Shown: piece after piece, positions 8,373 to 14,990 of the stretch
Numbering within the stretch: position 1 is the first letter of the stretch
Layout of the letters: every line of letters begins with the position of its first letter
Source: a virus
DNA length: 24,572 nt
Reading direction: 5' to 3' (one strand)
Virus record (IMG/VR): IMGVR_UViG_3300046559_000319
Coordinates: 1-24,572 of that record
The notes under the pieces: generated by a model
Database searches by the model: none
Seen by the model: only the letters and a program-made list of their open reading frames with translations
Told to the model about the DNA's origin: nothing
Made by a program: the position numbers and the translations under genes

Positions 8373-10492
8373 CAGCTATACCGGCTCGGCTTGCGTCCGC
8401 CCGAGCGCACTTGCGCCATCGCGGCCGCCTTGCGCAATTGCTCGACCACGCCGGACGAGGCGCGCAGGCCGGTGATTTCAGGCAGGCCGGGAAAGTTGAT
8501 GGTGACGGCATGCATGCCGCCGCCGGCGAAGGCCGGAATGCCGAGCGGCCCGCGCACCAGCCCGCCGAGCGCAAATTGCCCCATGCCATTGAGCGCCGCA
8601 CTCAGATTGCCGCCCGAGCGCCGCAATGCTTCCAGGAACGCCAGCACGCCCGGCTGCCCCACCGCACTCGCCGGCGTGATGTATTCGCCCCGCGAGACCC
8701 AGGCGAGGTTGCTGTCGCTCGTGCCACTGCCGCTGCCGCCCAGCAGGCCACCGGCCGCATGGCTGGCAGGCTCACCACCACCGCCGCCGCCAAGACCAAG
8801 GCTTTGCAGTACAGCATTGAATGTATCGGCTATCCACTGCCAGGCGTTGGCGATCGGCGTCGTCACCCAGTCCGAAATTAACTGCGCGCCCTTCCTAACT
8901 AGCTCCTCCAGCACCATGCCGATGCCCTCGATCGACTGGGCAACCCAGGTGCCAAGCTGGACGAACCCCGATCCGATCTCGCCGACGATGGTGTTGAAAC
9001 TTTCTACCACCTTGGCCGCAAAGTTAATGAGTGCCGCCTCGCTATTATTAAGCATTGTCGTGATGATTGCGCCGAGCTGCGCAATGATCGGGCTTTGGAA
9101 TGCCGCATCCAGCCGCAGTTTGGCATTCTCGACGTTCTGAATGCTGGTGGTCATATCGTCGAAAGATTTGCTGGCCGCAGGCCCGATCAGCGCACCAGTC
9201 TGGCTGATCCGCTGCATCAGGTCGGGGATCTTGTCGGCCTCGCCGCCAAAGCGGCGGATGCGGTCAACGTCGGCTTCGGAAAACCCAACCGTTTTTCCGA
9301 AGTCAATGGCATCCTTGAGCGATGCGGCATTGGCGATGATACTCAGGAATGCTTGCCGTGCATCGCCGGTCGTGTCCTTGACCTCCTTCAGTCTGGCATT
9401 GAGCGCGGCGATCCTGGTCTCTGCCGTCGTCGCCTCGTCGAACTTGATTCCACTCTGCCCTTCCTGGATCTGCTTGATGAGCGGGATGACGTTGCTCAGT
9501 TGGTTAGCCAGCGCTTTGGTGCGCTCTTCCGACGCCTTGCTCACTGCCTCGTCGAGCTTTGCCCGATCGGTCGTCGCCGTCCCGAGCTGCTTATTGATCT
9601 CGATGAGACGCTGACTGGCATTGAGCGCAGCCTGCGGGCCGCCAGCCGCCTGCACCGCAAACTGCGCCTCCAGCAGTTTCTTCTCGGCCTCCAGTGCGGC
9701 GTTCGCCGATGCCTTGATCTTTTCCCCGGCGTCAAAATCCTTCAGCGTCTCGTCGAGTTTAACAACGGCGGCGCGGGCGGTTTCGGACTTGATGCCGATC
9801 TGCTCGAGTGCTGCGGCGCCGGTTTGCAACGATGAGAAGGATGTGCCCGAGGTTTGTGCCAGCGTTTGCAGTTGATGGTTGAGTTTTTCGTATTGATCAG
9901 CGGCAGCGGCTGCTGCTGTCTCAAGGGCTTTCAAACCAACTGCGGCGGCGGCGACGGCGGTGCCAGCGACGATGAAGCCGGTCGCTGTCGGGCCGATGAT
10001 CTCGGCGAGAATTCCAAGGGCTTTGGTTGTGCTGTTGGCGCCGAACGCTAGCTTGGAAAGCGACCTGATGAGGTTTTCGTGACCAGTGACCGCCAAGCCA
10101 ATATCGGCCCCTACCTGCACAATTTCCAGGCCGAGTTTGATCAGTTCGGCGGCGGCTTTTGCCGACTCCACTGAGATATTTTTATATGATTCCGATGCTT
10201 GATCGGCCGCTTGTGCTGTCTGCTGCAGGCCCTCGGCCGCGGTGTTGCTGGCTTCTGCAGCATTGCCGATACCCTCGGCCGCCTTGTCGCCGGCCTGGCC
10301 CGCCGCAGCCAGTCCCTGGGCCGCCTCTGACGCCGCTGCGCCGGTGTCGGTGAAACCGCTGGCGCCCGCCTCGCTGGCCTGCTGAATTTTGGCGGCCGAG
10401 TCGGTCGCCGCCTGCGCCAGCTGTTCGAGCGCCTTCCTGATCTCGTCGCCACCCTCCAGGGTGATCTTCTGGCTTATGGTCTTGCCGGCCAT
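8372..10492 (-). CDS. Tail tape measure protein
   Basis: A 706-aa protein that sets tail length by spanning the tube during assembly. Evidence is the length, the order (after chaperone, before tip genes) and composition. There is a long Ala/Gln/Glu/Lys-rich helical N-terminal half (EIRKALEQLAQAATDSAAK; EKIKASANAALEAEKKLLEA). A hydrophobic, glycine-containing helix pair lies near residues 165-200 (GFIVAGTAVAAAAVGL), with further hydrophobic helices around 470-560. A Gly-rich break follows (GLGGGGGGEP), then a C-terminal part with WVSRGEYITPASAVGQPG, which I recognise from tape measures of alphaproteobacterial prophages. At the usual 1.5 angstrom per residue this predicts a tail of roughly 105 nm. 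AAGGA lies about ten bases before the ATG. No lytic transglycosylase or peptidase motif is seen. Confidence 0.92.
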   Translation of the reverse strand: MAGKTISQKITLEGGDEIRKALEQLAQAATDSAAKIQQASEAGASGFTDTGAAASEAAQGLAAAGQAGDKAAEGIGNAAEASNTAAEGLQQTAQAADQASESYKNISVESAKAAAELIKLGLEIVQVGADIGLAVTGHENLIRSLSKLAFGANSTTKALGILAEIIGPTATGFIVAGTAVAAAAVGLKALETAAAAAADQYEKLNHQLQTLAQTSGTSFSSLQTGAAALEQIGIKSETARAAVVKLDETLKDFDAGEKIKASANAALEAEKKLLEAQFAVQAAGGPQAALNASQRLIEINKQLGTATTDRAKLDEAVSKASEERTKALANQLSNVIPLIKQIQEGQSGIKFDEATTAETRIAALNARLKEVKDTTGDARQAFLSIIANAASLKDAIDFGKTVGFSEADVDRIRRFGGEADKIPDLMQRISQTGALIGPAASKSFDDMTTSIQNVENAKLRLDAAFQSPIIAQLGAIITTMLNNSEAALINFAAKVVESFNTIVGEIGSGFVQLGTWVAQSIEGIGMVLEELVRKGAQLISDWVTTPIANAWQWIADTFNAVLQSLGLGGGGGGEPASHAAGGLLGGSGSGTSDSNLAWVSRGEYITPASAVGQPGVLAFLEALRRSGGNLSAALNGMGQFALGGLVRGPLGIPAFAGGGMHAVTINFPGLPEITGLRASSGVVEQLRKAAAMAQVRSGGRKPSRYS

Positions 10493-10498
10493 CGATCG

Positions 10499-11038
10499 TC
10501 AGTCCTTGATCCGGTTGTCATAGAACTCACCCATGCGATCGGCGGCCTGCGCGAAGATGCTATAGAGATCGAACCGCTTGCGGATGTTGACCTGGCTCAC
10601 GCCGACAAATAGCGGTCCCAGTTCCCGCTTGGCCGCATCGAACAACAGCGGGGGCTTACCGGCCACGTTCACCGACACCAGTTTGCCGCCATACTGCCGC
10701 GGCGAGCGGATGCCGGTCGGCAGGTTGCGCTCCAGCGGCAACCACAGCAGCGGCTTGCCTCTGATTGTAGCGCCACGCTCGAACACCTCGGCAAACGAAA
10801 TGGTATGGAAGATCAGCGCCTCTGGATTGCTGGTGCTCTTGTTGGCGTAGAACTTCGACTTGAGCGCCGTCTGCCAGCGCGCGGGAAACCCGGCTCCAGC
10901 GATGTTGGCCCGGCCCTCCTTGACCGCCAGCCTGGCAACGTCCTGCACCGCGCCGGCCTCGGCTGCCTCGATCTGGCGCTCGACTTCCTCGATCCAGTCT
11001 TTCCAGGCCGCATCCTGCGCCGCAAAGACCAGGTTCAT
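10499..11038 (-). CDS. DUF6441-like phage protein upstream of tape measure
   Basis: A 179-aa protein six bases upstream of the tape-measure gene. The N-terminus is helical and charged (AAWKDWIEEVERQIEAAEAG). The centre has FPARWQTALKSKFYANK and the diagnostic-looking EVFERGATIRGKPLLWLPLE; the C-terminus is PLFVGVSQVNIRKRF followed by a helix. The 'F-x-R-G-A-x-I-R ... W-L' block is what I associate with DUF6441 proteins, which sit next to tape measures in alphaproteobacterial phages. Their role is unknown, possibly in tail assembly or completion. The ATG has no clear ribosome site, which is unusual here, and the gene lies 37 bases beyond the end of the minus-strand break that contains the plus-strand gene. 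Family assignment is from memory and moderate. Confidence 0.82.
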   Translation of the reverse strand: MNLVFAAQDAAWKDWIEEVERQIEAAEAGAVQDVARLAVKEGRANIAGAGFPARWQTALKSKFYANKSTSNPEALIFHTISFAEVFERGATIRGKPLLWLPLERNLPTGIRSPRQYGGKLVSVNVAGKPPLLFDAAKRELGPLFVGVSQVNIRKRFDLYSIFAQAADRMGEFYDNRIKD

Positions 11039-11146
11039 TGCACAATGGCGCCGACGAACAAGAAACTGGCCCAGAATAGCAAGCGGCCGCTATTCCCATG
11101 ACGCCCCGTTTCCGGCTTAAAGAACCAGGATCGAAAGGGCGAATGG

Positions 11147-11368
11147 ATGGCGTGGATCTGGAATAACTCGGTGGCGATCTTGAGCGTGGCTGTGGTGGTG
11201 TTGTTGGTCGGCCTCGGGTGGAAAGTCTTGCAACAGCCGGTCAGCCAGGCCGACCGCGATCGGGTGGCCTTGCAATTGCGCGACAGCGAAGAGCGTCTTG
11301 CCGGCGCCAAACTGCGGCTCAAAAAAGCGTTGAGCAATGTCGGTAACTTCACCCGCCCCAATCCTTGA
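11147..11368 (+). CDS. Small single-TM coiled-coil protein on the opposite strand (candidate moron)
   Basis: This is the only plausible plus-strand gene in the window: 73 aa. Residues about 8-27 form one membrane helix (SVAILSVAVVVLLVGLGWKV); residues about 33-65 form a charged helix with heptad spacing (QADRDRVALQLRDSEERLAG). By hand count 57 of 73 third codon positions are G or C against 30 of 73 second positions, the periodicity expected of a real gene in GC-rich DNA. AAGGG lies eight bases before the ATG. Its last 20 bases overlap the 3' end of the minus-strand chaperone extension, so the genes converge. I see no confident promoter or terminator. N-terminal TM plus coiled coil fits an inner-membrane anchored protein such as an i-spanin-like or superinfection-related moron product, but there is no family match to rely on. 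A non-coding chance frame remains possible. Confidence 0.5.
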   Translation: MAWIWNNSVAILSVAVVVLLVGLGWKVLQQPVSQADRDRVALQLRDSEERLAGAKLRLKKALSNVGNFTRPNP

Positions 11369-11501
11369 TGGTCTTTTCGATTGCCTTGCCGTCGCCCTGC
11401 GCGCCCAGCGCGGTGACCGCCAGATCCTGTGCCCGCTCCATGCGGTCAAGTTGCGCGCCGAATTCGAGATAGGCCGCGATCTGCCGCGGCGTCAGCGTCA
11501 T
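11349..11501 (-). CDS. Tail assembly chaperone extension (T-like frame), likely expressed by -1 frameshift
   Basis: A 50-codon frame starts at an ATG overlapping the chaperone stop as ATGA: MTLTPRQIAAYLEFGAQLDR, then a helix MERAQDLAVTALGAQ and a Lys-rich end (KAIEKTIKDWGG). The same frame stays open upstream of this ATG and reads as convincing protein (ALAEIGLAVTALVRRGFPPD) through the last third of the chaperone gene, whose own frame there becomes Ser/Pro/Arg-rich. This is the layout of lambda G and GT, where a -1 slip joins the two frames. A slip at GGGGCAAAG (11579-11587) would give a 205-aa product: 129 residues of the first frame plus 76 of the second. Independent start at 11501 is the alternative, and a sequencing indel is a third. 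Partners would be the tape measure and tail tube during assembly. Confidence 0.8.
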   Translation of the reverse strand: MTLTPRQIAAYLEFGAQLDRMERAQDLAVTALGAQGDGKAIEKTIKDWGG

Positions 11502-11965
11502 TGCATAGTCGGGCGGGAAGCCGCGTCGGACGAGGGCGGTGACGGCGAGGCCGATTTCCGCAAGCGCACCTTGATCGTCTTTGCCCCTTCGCCCGCGCCG
11601 ACGAGGCTCGTCAGTTCCTCGACGAAAGAGCCAATCCCGTTTGGGAATGTCAGCCCAAAAATGGCCTTGAGAAATTTCAACTGGTGCTCGAGCAGTAATT
11701 TGGCCGCGGGCTGTTCGTAAGTCTCGTCGGCAAGATGGCCACAGCCGGCCGCGATGATCGGCCCGATGGCGGCGCCGCAGCCCTGGATCAGGCGCGGCAC
11801 GAAGTCGCCGCCACCGGTACCATTGACCAGCGATCTCAACTCGGGAAACCGGGCGACGATGGACGCGATGGCGTCGAGCGATAGGCCGCGTACCGTGATC
11901 CGCATGCCGTCGATCTTGACCACTTCGACCGCAGTCGAGGGTGCTATATCCAACAGGTCTGCCAT
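11498..11965 (-). CDS. Tail assembly chaperone (G-like)
   Basis: A 155-aa protein directly downstream of the tail tube gene, where lambda-like phages encode the G chaperone that coats the tape measure. The start at ATG 11965 (MADLLDIAPSTAVEVVKIDG) has AGGA nine bases upstream and leaves ten bases after the tail-tube stop; an upstream GTG would overlap that gene. Recognisable parts are ITVRGLSLDAIASIVARFPE, which is typical of the start of these chaperones, and the helix AAKLLLEHQLKFLKAIFGL near residues 90-115. From about residue 130 the frame turns Ser/Pro/Arg-rich (RKSASPSPPSSDAASRP), while the -1 frame becomes protein-like, so the biologically important C-terminus may be the frameshifted one. 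This short form would be the abundant, unshifted product. Confidence 0.85.
   Translation of the reverse strand: MADLLDIAPSTAVEVVKIDGMRITVRGLSLDAIASIVARFPELRSLVNGTGGGDFVPRLIQGCGAAIGPIIAAGCGHLADETYEQPAAKLLLEHQLKFLKAIFGLTFPNGIGSFVEELTSLVGAGEGAKTIKVRLRKSASPSPPSSDAASRPTMQ
11579..11587 (-). promoter_or_regulatory. Candidate -1 ribosomal frameshift site
   Basis: On the coding strand this reads GGGGCAAAG, with zero-frame codons GGG GCA AAG. A -1 slip puts the A-site tRNA from AAG onto AAA, which is well paired; the P-site move from GCA to GGC is not a perfect match, so this is a weaker slippery heptamer than lambda's GGGAAAG. It sits at the point where protein-like sequence leaves the chaperone frame and appears in the -1 frame. 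Other slip points within the roughly 100-base overlap of open frames are possible. Confidence 0.4.
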
Positions 11966-11975
11966 GCCGATATTC

Positions 11976-12506
11976 CTACGGTCCTGCCGGGACATCGTCG
12001 CGGATAGTCCAGACGCCGAAGTCGCCGGCCGTACCCTTCATCACCTCGGCCTCTAGCTCGATCAGCGTGAAGTCGTCGGCATCGGTGATGAAGTTGAAGT
12101 CACCCGATGGCACGAACGAGACGGTGGCATCGAAGTCGACCTGCTGGCCGATGTCGTTGGTGCCGACCACCTTGATGTCGCCGATGAACTCGGCCTTCGA
12201 CAGGCCCGACAAGGTGACCACGCCCGGCGTGGTGGTGTCCGAGGTGGCGAGTGCAAACATGGCAAGGTTCTCGCCGGTGATCTCGTCAAGCGTAACCTTG
12301 ATCGTCGCGCCGATCTGCGTGATGGCGGTGAAGTCCTTGGTCTTGACGCCCTCGCGCGACGAGAAGTGTTCCTTCTTGGTGACCGCCGGCGTGTAGATGA
12401 ACTTCGGCGCATTGCCGAGGTCGACATAGTCGACGCCGCCGACTTCCTTGAAGCTGACGATGCCTTTGCCGATGTGATAGTTCTGAACGTCGGGTGACGT
12501 GGCCAT
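11976..12506 (-). CDS. Major tail tube protein
   Basis: A 176-aa protein with the size, position and strand pattern of siphovirus tail tube subunits, which stack as hexameric rings. It opens with MATSPDVQNYHIGKGIVSFK and continues with VDYVDLGNAPKFIYTPAV, the usual 'G-x-x-x-F ... LG-x-x-x-x-x' start of the family. It then alternates strands and ends with DADDFTLIELEAEVMKGTAG, typical of the last strand that closes the tube fold. The ATG directly follows the TAA of the tail-terminator gene, and GAGGAG lies six bases upstream: the strongest ribosome site in this part of the operon, as expected for an abundant structural protein. The next gene is the assembly chaperone. Low Cys content and absence of catalytic motifs agree. 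Confidence 0.92.
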   Translation of the reverse strand: MATSPDVQNYHIGKGIVSFKEVGGVDYVDLGNAPKFIYTPAVTKKEHFSSREGVKTKDFTAITQIGATIKVTLDEITGENLAMFALATSDTTTPGVVTLSGLSKAEFIGDIKVVGTNDIGQQVDFDATVSFVPSGDFNFITDADDFTLIELEAEVMKGTAGDFGVWTIRDDVPAGP

Positions 12507-12962
12507 TTAGATCTCCTCGATCTTGAGTGAATACTTGAACATGAACTGCGCCCGCAGCGCCCCTTGCAGCGAGCGCCCCCAACCGAGATCGGTCTGGCAA
12601 CCGAGGTAGCGGATGGCGCCGTTGCCGAAGCGTCCGGTCTTTACGATCTGCTCGTTGAGTTCGGTGTCGGTCAGCACGCGGCGGATCAACTCACGCCGCA
12701 ACGTGGTCAGTTCCGATCCAACTTCGTCGGCCTGTTGCGCGATGATGATCTCGGGATGCATGCGAACCGGGTAGGGCCGCGGCGATCCCCGCATCGACAG
12801 ATCGCCGCCGCCATCGGTTTCCTCGTCGCCATCGAATACGATTGCCGCCGGCAGCTGGTCTTCCGGGATGTCAACGTTGTTGCGCTGCGCCGAGCGGATG
12901 TTCGGAATGGCGGCGACCACTTCCAGGAGCCGCGCGAGGATATCCTCGCGCACGTCCCTCAT
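12507..12962 (-). CDS. Putative tail terminator (tail completion) protein
   Basis: A 151-aa protein just before the tail tube gene, the usual place of the terminator that caps the tube at the head end. It begins with a helix (MRDVREDILARLLEVVAAIP) followed by SAQRNNVDIPEDQLPAAIVF and DGDEE, the 'helix, N/R, P-A-x-x-V/I-x-D-x-x-E' start seen in lambda gpU-type terminators. The middle holds YPVRMHPEIIIAQQAD and a helix TTLRRELIRRVLTDTE; the end is a strand pair (LQGALRAQFMFKYSLKIEEI). Its ATG shares ATGA with the stop of the preceding 120-aa gene, and its TAA abuts the tail tube ATG. Family fit is by fold pattern and position, not by a strong sequence signature. Confidence 0.85.
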   Translation of the reverse strand: MRDVREDILARLLEVVAAIPNIRSAQRNNVDIPEDQLPAAIVFDGDEETDGGGDLSMRGSPRPYPVRMHPEIIIAQQADEVGSELTTLRRELIRRVLTDTELNEQIVKTGRFGNGAIRYLGCQTDLGWGRSLQGALRAQFMFKYSLKIEEI

Positions 12963-13321
12963 CCGGGCGCCGCCTCTTTCAGCAGGAACCGCACCTCGCC
13001 CAGATCCTCGCCGTTCGGCGAGCCGATCAACTCATAGGAGCGCACAGTCCAGGTGCGGCCGTTGAATGCCAGCACCGCACCCATGTAATCGTCGCGCGCA
13101 ACGCCATTGCCCGTCAGTTCGGGAATGCGGGCCAAGGCGCCGGGACCGACGCTGCGCACCTCCGCGGCCTGTCCGGAAGAGGCGACCGGTATCGGCTTCG
13201 GGCGAGTGTCGTCGATCACGGTAATGGCGGTCTCGGTGCCGCCCGCCGCCGTGAACGCCGCCGGCACGCCGAGTTCCGCATAGACCGGATCGAACAGCAG
13301 CGCGCTATAGTCGATGGCCAT
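12959..13321 (-). CDS. Putative head-tail joining (stopper) protein
   Basis: A 120-aa protein between the connector with its membrane-protein neighbour and the tail terminator, the slot normally filled by the stopper (lambda gpFII / SPP1 gp16-like). It begins MAIDYSALLFDPVYAELGVP, then mostly strands: TAITVIDDTRPKPIPV, VGPGALARIPEL, VLAFNGRTWTVRSYELIG, and ends with GEVRFLLKEAAPG. This small beta-barrel profile with a late 'G-x-x-W-x-V' suits the family. The ATG lies two bases after the membrane-protein stop, and its TGA overlaps the next ATG. Reading further upstream adds only out-of-character Arg/His-rich residues that overlap the membrane gene, so 13321 is preferred. Function is inferred from position and fold pattern. 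Confidence 0.82.
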   Translation of the reverse strand: MAIDYSALLFDPVYAELGVPAAFTAAGGTETAITVIDDTRPKPIPVASSGQAAEVRSVGPGALARIPELTGNGVARDDYMGAVLAFNGRTWTVRSYELIGSPNGEDLGEVRFLLKEAAPG

Positions 13322-13323
13322 CG

Positions 13324-13551
13324 CTAATGCACTGGCCCGATGATGTGGATCGACGGCACGCCGATCAGTAGCGCCACGATCATGTACAACGCAATCAGCG
13401 CGACGATGACCATGAATATCTTCTGCACCATCAGCGGCACCGGAAATCCGATGACTTCCATCAGCCAAAGCACGATGTAGCCGATGAGGATGAGCACAGC
13501 CACGACGATCGCAATATTTATCACTCCCAAAAGCAATCCGGTCAGCGACAT
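13324..13551 (-). CDS. Small two-helix membrane protein inside the connector cluster
   Basis: A 75-aa, almost entirely hydrophobic protein with two predicted membrane helices, at residues about 5-31 (INIAIVVAVLILIGYIVLWL) and 45-65 (IFMVIVALIALYMIVALLIG), joined by a short loop with Glu and Pro, and ending in HIIGPVH. It has its own good ribosome site (GAGGT seven bases before ATG 13551), so it is deliberately expressed. Such a gene between head-tail connector and stopper is not part of the standard set. Two short helices and small size are compatible with a class II holin, but a holin would usually sit with lysis genes. A superinfection-exclusion or membrane-docking role is equally possible. 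I do not recognise the family. Confidence 0.78.
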   Translation of the reverse strand: MSLTGLLLGVINIAIVVAVLILIGYIVLWLMEVIGFPVPLMVQKIFMVIVALIALYMIVALLIGVPSIHIIGPVH

Positions 13552-13563
13552 GGTGTGACCTCG

Positions 13564-14202
13564 CTAGACATAGATCCGCATATACGGGTTGAGCATGGCG
13601 TTGACGGTGTTGGTCAACGATGAGGTGGGACCCTTCATGCCGAACAGTTGTGCCGGATCGGCATACTGTACGCGGACATCCCCGTGCATGACCGAGCGGA
13701 CGACGTTGAGGGAACCCATGCGCAACTGCACCCGCGCCGCCTGGATCAACATTCCGGTTGCCGCCTTCAGGGCCGGCGGCGCCGCCTCGGGCAACTGATA
13801 GCCGCCGCTATAGGTCACGGTGACCGGCTCGGACCAGGCGCCTTGGATGCGCATCTTGCCGGAAGCGTTCTCGACCTCGTAACTCGACGGATCGAGCACG
13901 CTGCCGATCGGCGACTCCACCGCGGTAATGTCGGCATCGGCGACCGGGTAATGCGACAGGAACAGGCGCGGGGTATCGAGCGGAGGGCTATCGCCGCGCC
14001 AGGTTTCCGCCACCTGTTCGTAGGCGAACACGCGATTGCACATGGTGGCGACCACGTCGCTGTACTGATCGATCCATAATTGCAGTTGCGCGTCCTCGGC
14101 GGTGTTGGCCGGCGGGATGTTGAGAATGGTCTTCAGTTCGTCGAGCGTCAGCAGCGCATAACTGTCGGCCGGCTGCAGCACCTTGACCCAGATGTCGGCC
14201 AT
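13564..14202 (-). CDS. Head-tail connector protein (HK97 gp6-like)
   Basis: A 212-aa protein of the ring-forming adaptor type that binds beneath the portal. It shows the family pattern: VKVLQPADSYALLTLDELKT, a 'D-x-Q-L-x-x-x-I' helix (AEDAQLQLWIDQYSDVVATM), then VAETWRGDSPPLDTPRLFLS and HYPVADADITAVES, where 'L-x-x-x-PV' is typical. There follow a strand with TVTYSGGYQLPEAAPPALKA and helices MLIQAARVQLRM and LTNTVNAMLNPYMRIYV. The Y-x-x-GY-x-x-P-x-x-x-P-x-x-x-K block is characteristic of these connectors. The ATG at 14202 overlaps the collagen-like gene's stop as ATGA; longer readings upstream run antisense-like through that gene and were rejected. The product normally follows portal and capsid directly; here it is separated from the portal by a fibre-like cassette. 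Confidence 0.9.
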   Translation of the reverse strand: MADIWVKVLQPADSYALLTLDELKTILNIPPANTAEDAQLQLWIDQYSDVVATMCNRVFAYEQVAETWRGDSPPLDTPRLFLSHYPVADADITAVESPIGSVLDPSSYEVENASGKMRIQGAWSEPVTVTYSGGYQLPEAAPPALKAATGMLIQAARVQLRMGSLNVVRSVMHGDVRVQYADPAQLFGMKGPTSSLTNTVNAMLNPYMRIYV

Positions 14203-14990
14203 CAGCGCGCCTCGTCGTGGAACTGCTCGAACAGGCCGCGCAGCTCGAGCGGCGGCGCCTCGCTCTGGTCCGACAGGATCGGGATGGCGGCATAGGCTTT
14301 GCGGTCGATGCGCCAGCCGAGGATGACCGGCGCGGAAACACCCGGCAGGCCGCGGGCGCCGGCTTCCCCGCGCTCGCCACGAACTCCTGGCGGTCCCTTG
14401 ATGCCCTGGCGGCCGGCCGACGCGATCAATTGCCAACCATCGCCGGGACACGGGCCGGGCTGATCATGCCGGGCAATGAAACTCGAGCCGCCGACCGCGG
14501 CAATGTCGAGCGCCGCATAGGTTTCATCTTCTTTCCAAGTGCCGCGCACCTTCGGCATCATGGCATCGCGGCCGGGACGGGCGAGACAGATCCAGTCGGC
14601 ATGCCCCGGTGCCTGCCCGGTGTCGCGGCTGGCCTGCCAGGCGCCGCCGGCATGGGTGACCACGGCGCCGGCATAATGAACGGTGTCGGGTGTCCATTCC
14701 CGCGCCATCGGCAGTTTTCCGGTCTCGCCCTTTTGGCCGCGCTCGCCGGCCTGGCCATCGATCCCGTCGCGCCCCGCCGGGCCGGCCTTGCCAGGCTCGC
14801 CGCGGTCGCCCTTCTCGCCAACGTCACCCTTCTGGCCACGCTTGCCTTCCGGGCCGGGCAGGCGGGCGAGAGCTCGCACTTCGGCCAGCGCTCGCTGCGC
14901 CATCGCGAGACAAGTGCCCAGACCTTCGATGATGGTATATTGTGGGGCAGGAATGATCGGCTTCTCTGTCATGCCCTCCCCTTTATTCAT
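14202..14990 (-). CDS. Collagen-like protein with carbohydrate-binding-type modules
   Basis: A 262-aa protein built as collagen block, two aromatic modules, second collagen block. After a helix (CLAMAQRALAEVRALARL) come about fifteen G-x-y triplets (residues about 47-95, beginning GPEGKRGQKGDVGEKGDRGE). Then WTPDTVHYAGAVVTHAGGAW with a closing Trp (HADWICLARPG), and a second copy WKEDETYAALDIAAVGGSSF closing with GDGWQLI. These are W/Y/G spacings of CBM5/12-type chitin-binding modules. Eight more triplets follow (GRQGIKGPPGVRGERGEAGA) and a short C-terminal part. Collagen blocks imply a trimeric, elongated fibre. I chose ATG 14990 because it overlaps the previous stop as ATGA, the rule in this operon; ATG 14972, with GGGGAGGG close upstream, is an alternative. 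Head fibre or tail fibre cannot be decided from sequence. Confidence 0.88.
   Translation of the reverse strand: MNKGEGMTEKPIIPAPQYTIIEGLGTCLAMAQRALAEVRALARLPGPEGKRGQKGDVGEKGDRGEPGKAGPAGRDGIDGQAGERGQKGETGKLPMAREWTPDTVHYAGAVVTHAGGAWQASRDTGQAPGHADWICLARPGRDAMMPKVRGTWKEDETYAALDIAAVGGSSFIARHDQPGPCPGDGWQLIASAGRQGIKGPPGVRGERGEAGARGLPGVSAPVILGWRIDRKAYAAIPILSDQSEAPPLELRGLFEQFHDEAR

Noticed and set aside
7971-9140. 389-codon plus-strand frame antisense to the hub, small tail and tape-measure genes
   Set aside because: It is antisense to three coupled genes and changes character at their borders, with Pro/Ser-rich low complexity; long antisense frames are common at this GC content.
11046-11102. Tiny plus-strand frame beginning MAPTNKKLAQNSKRPLFP, followed by another 22-codon frame in ATGA overlap
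   Set aside because: Both are too short for any coding test, and neither has a clear ribosome site. A leader peptide for the 73-aa plus-strand gene is conceivable but unsupported.
11035-11361. Minus-strand 108-codon frame whose stop overlaps the start of the 179-aa gene as ATGA
   Set aside because: Its first two thirds are Arg/Ser/Thr-rich and antiphase to the plus-strand gene. Only the last 30 or so residues (ending LLFWASFLFVGAIVQ) look protein-like, and there is no start codon near them. It could be the remnant of a small membrane gene, so it is kept as a note only.
11117-11449. Minus-strand 110-codon frame ending FALSILVL
   Set aside because: It overlaps both the chaperone extension and the plus-strand gene, is His/Gln/Arg-rich in the middle, and has no ribosome site; it looks like a shadow.
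13324-13551. Firm holin assignment for the 75-aa membrane protein
   Set aside because: There is no lysis gene next to it, and two hydrophobic helices alone are not diagnostic.
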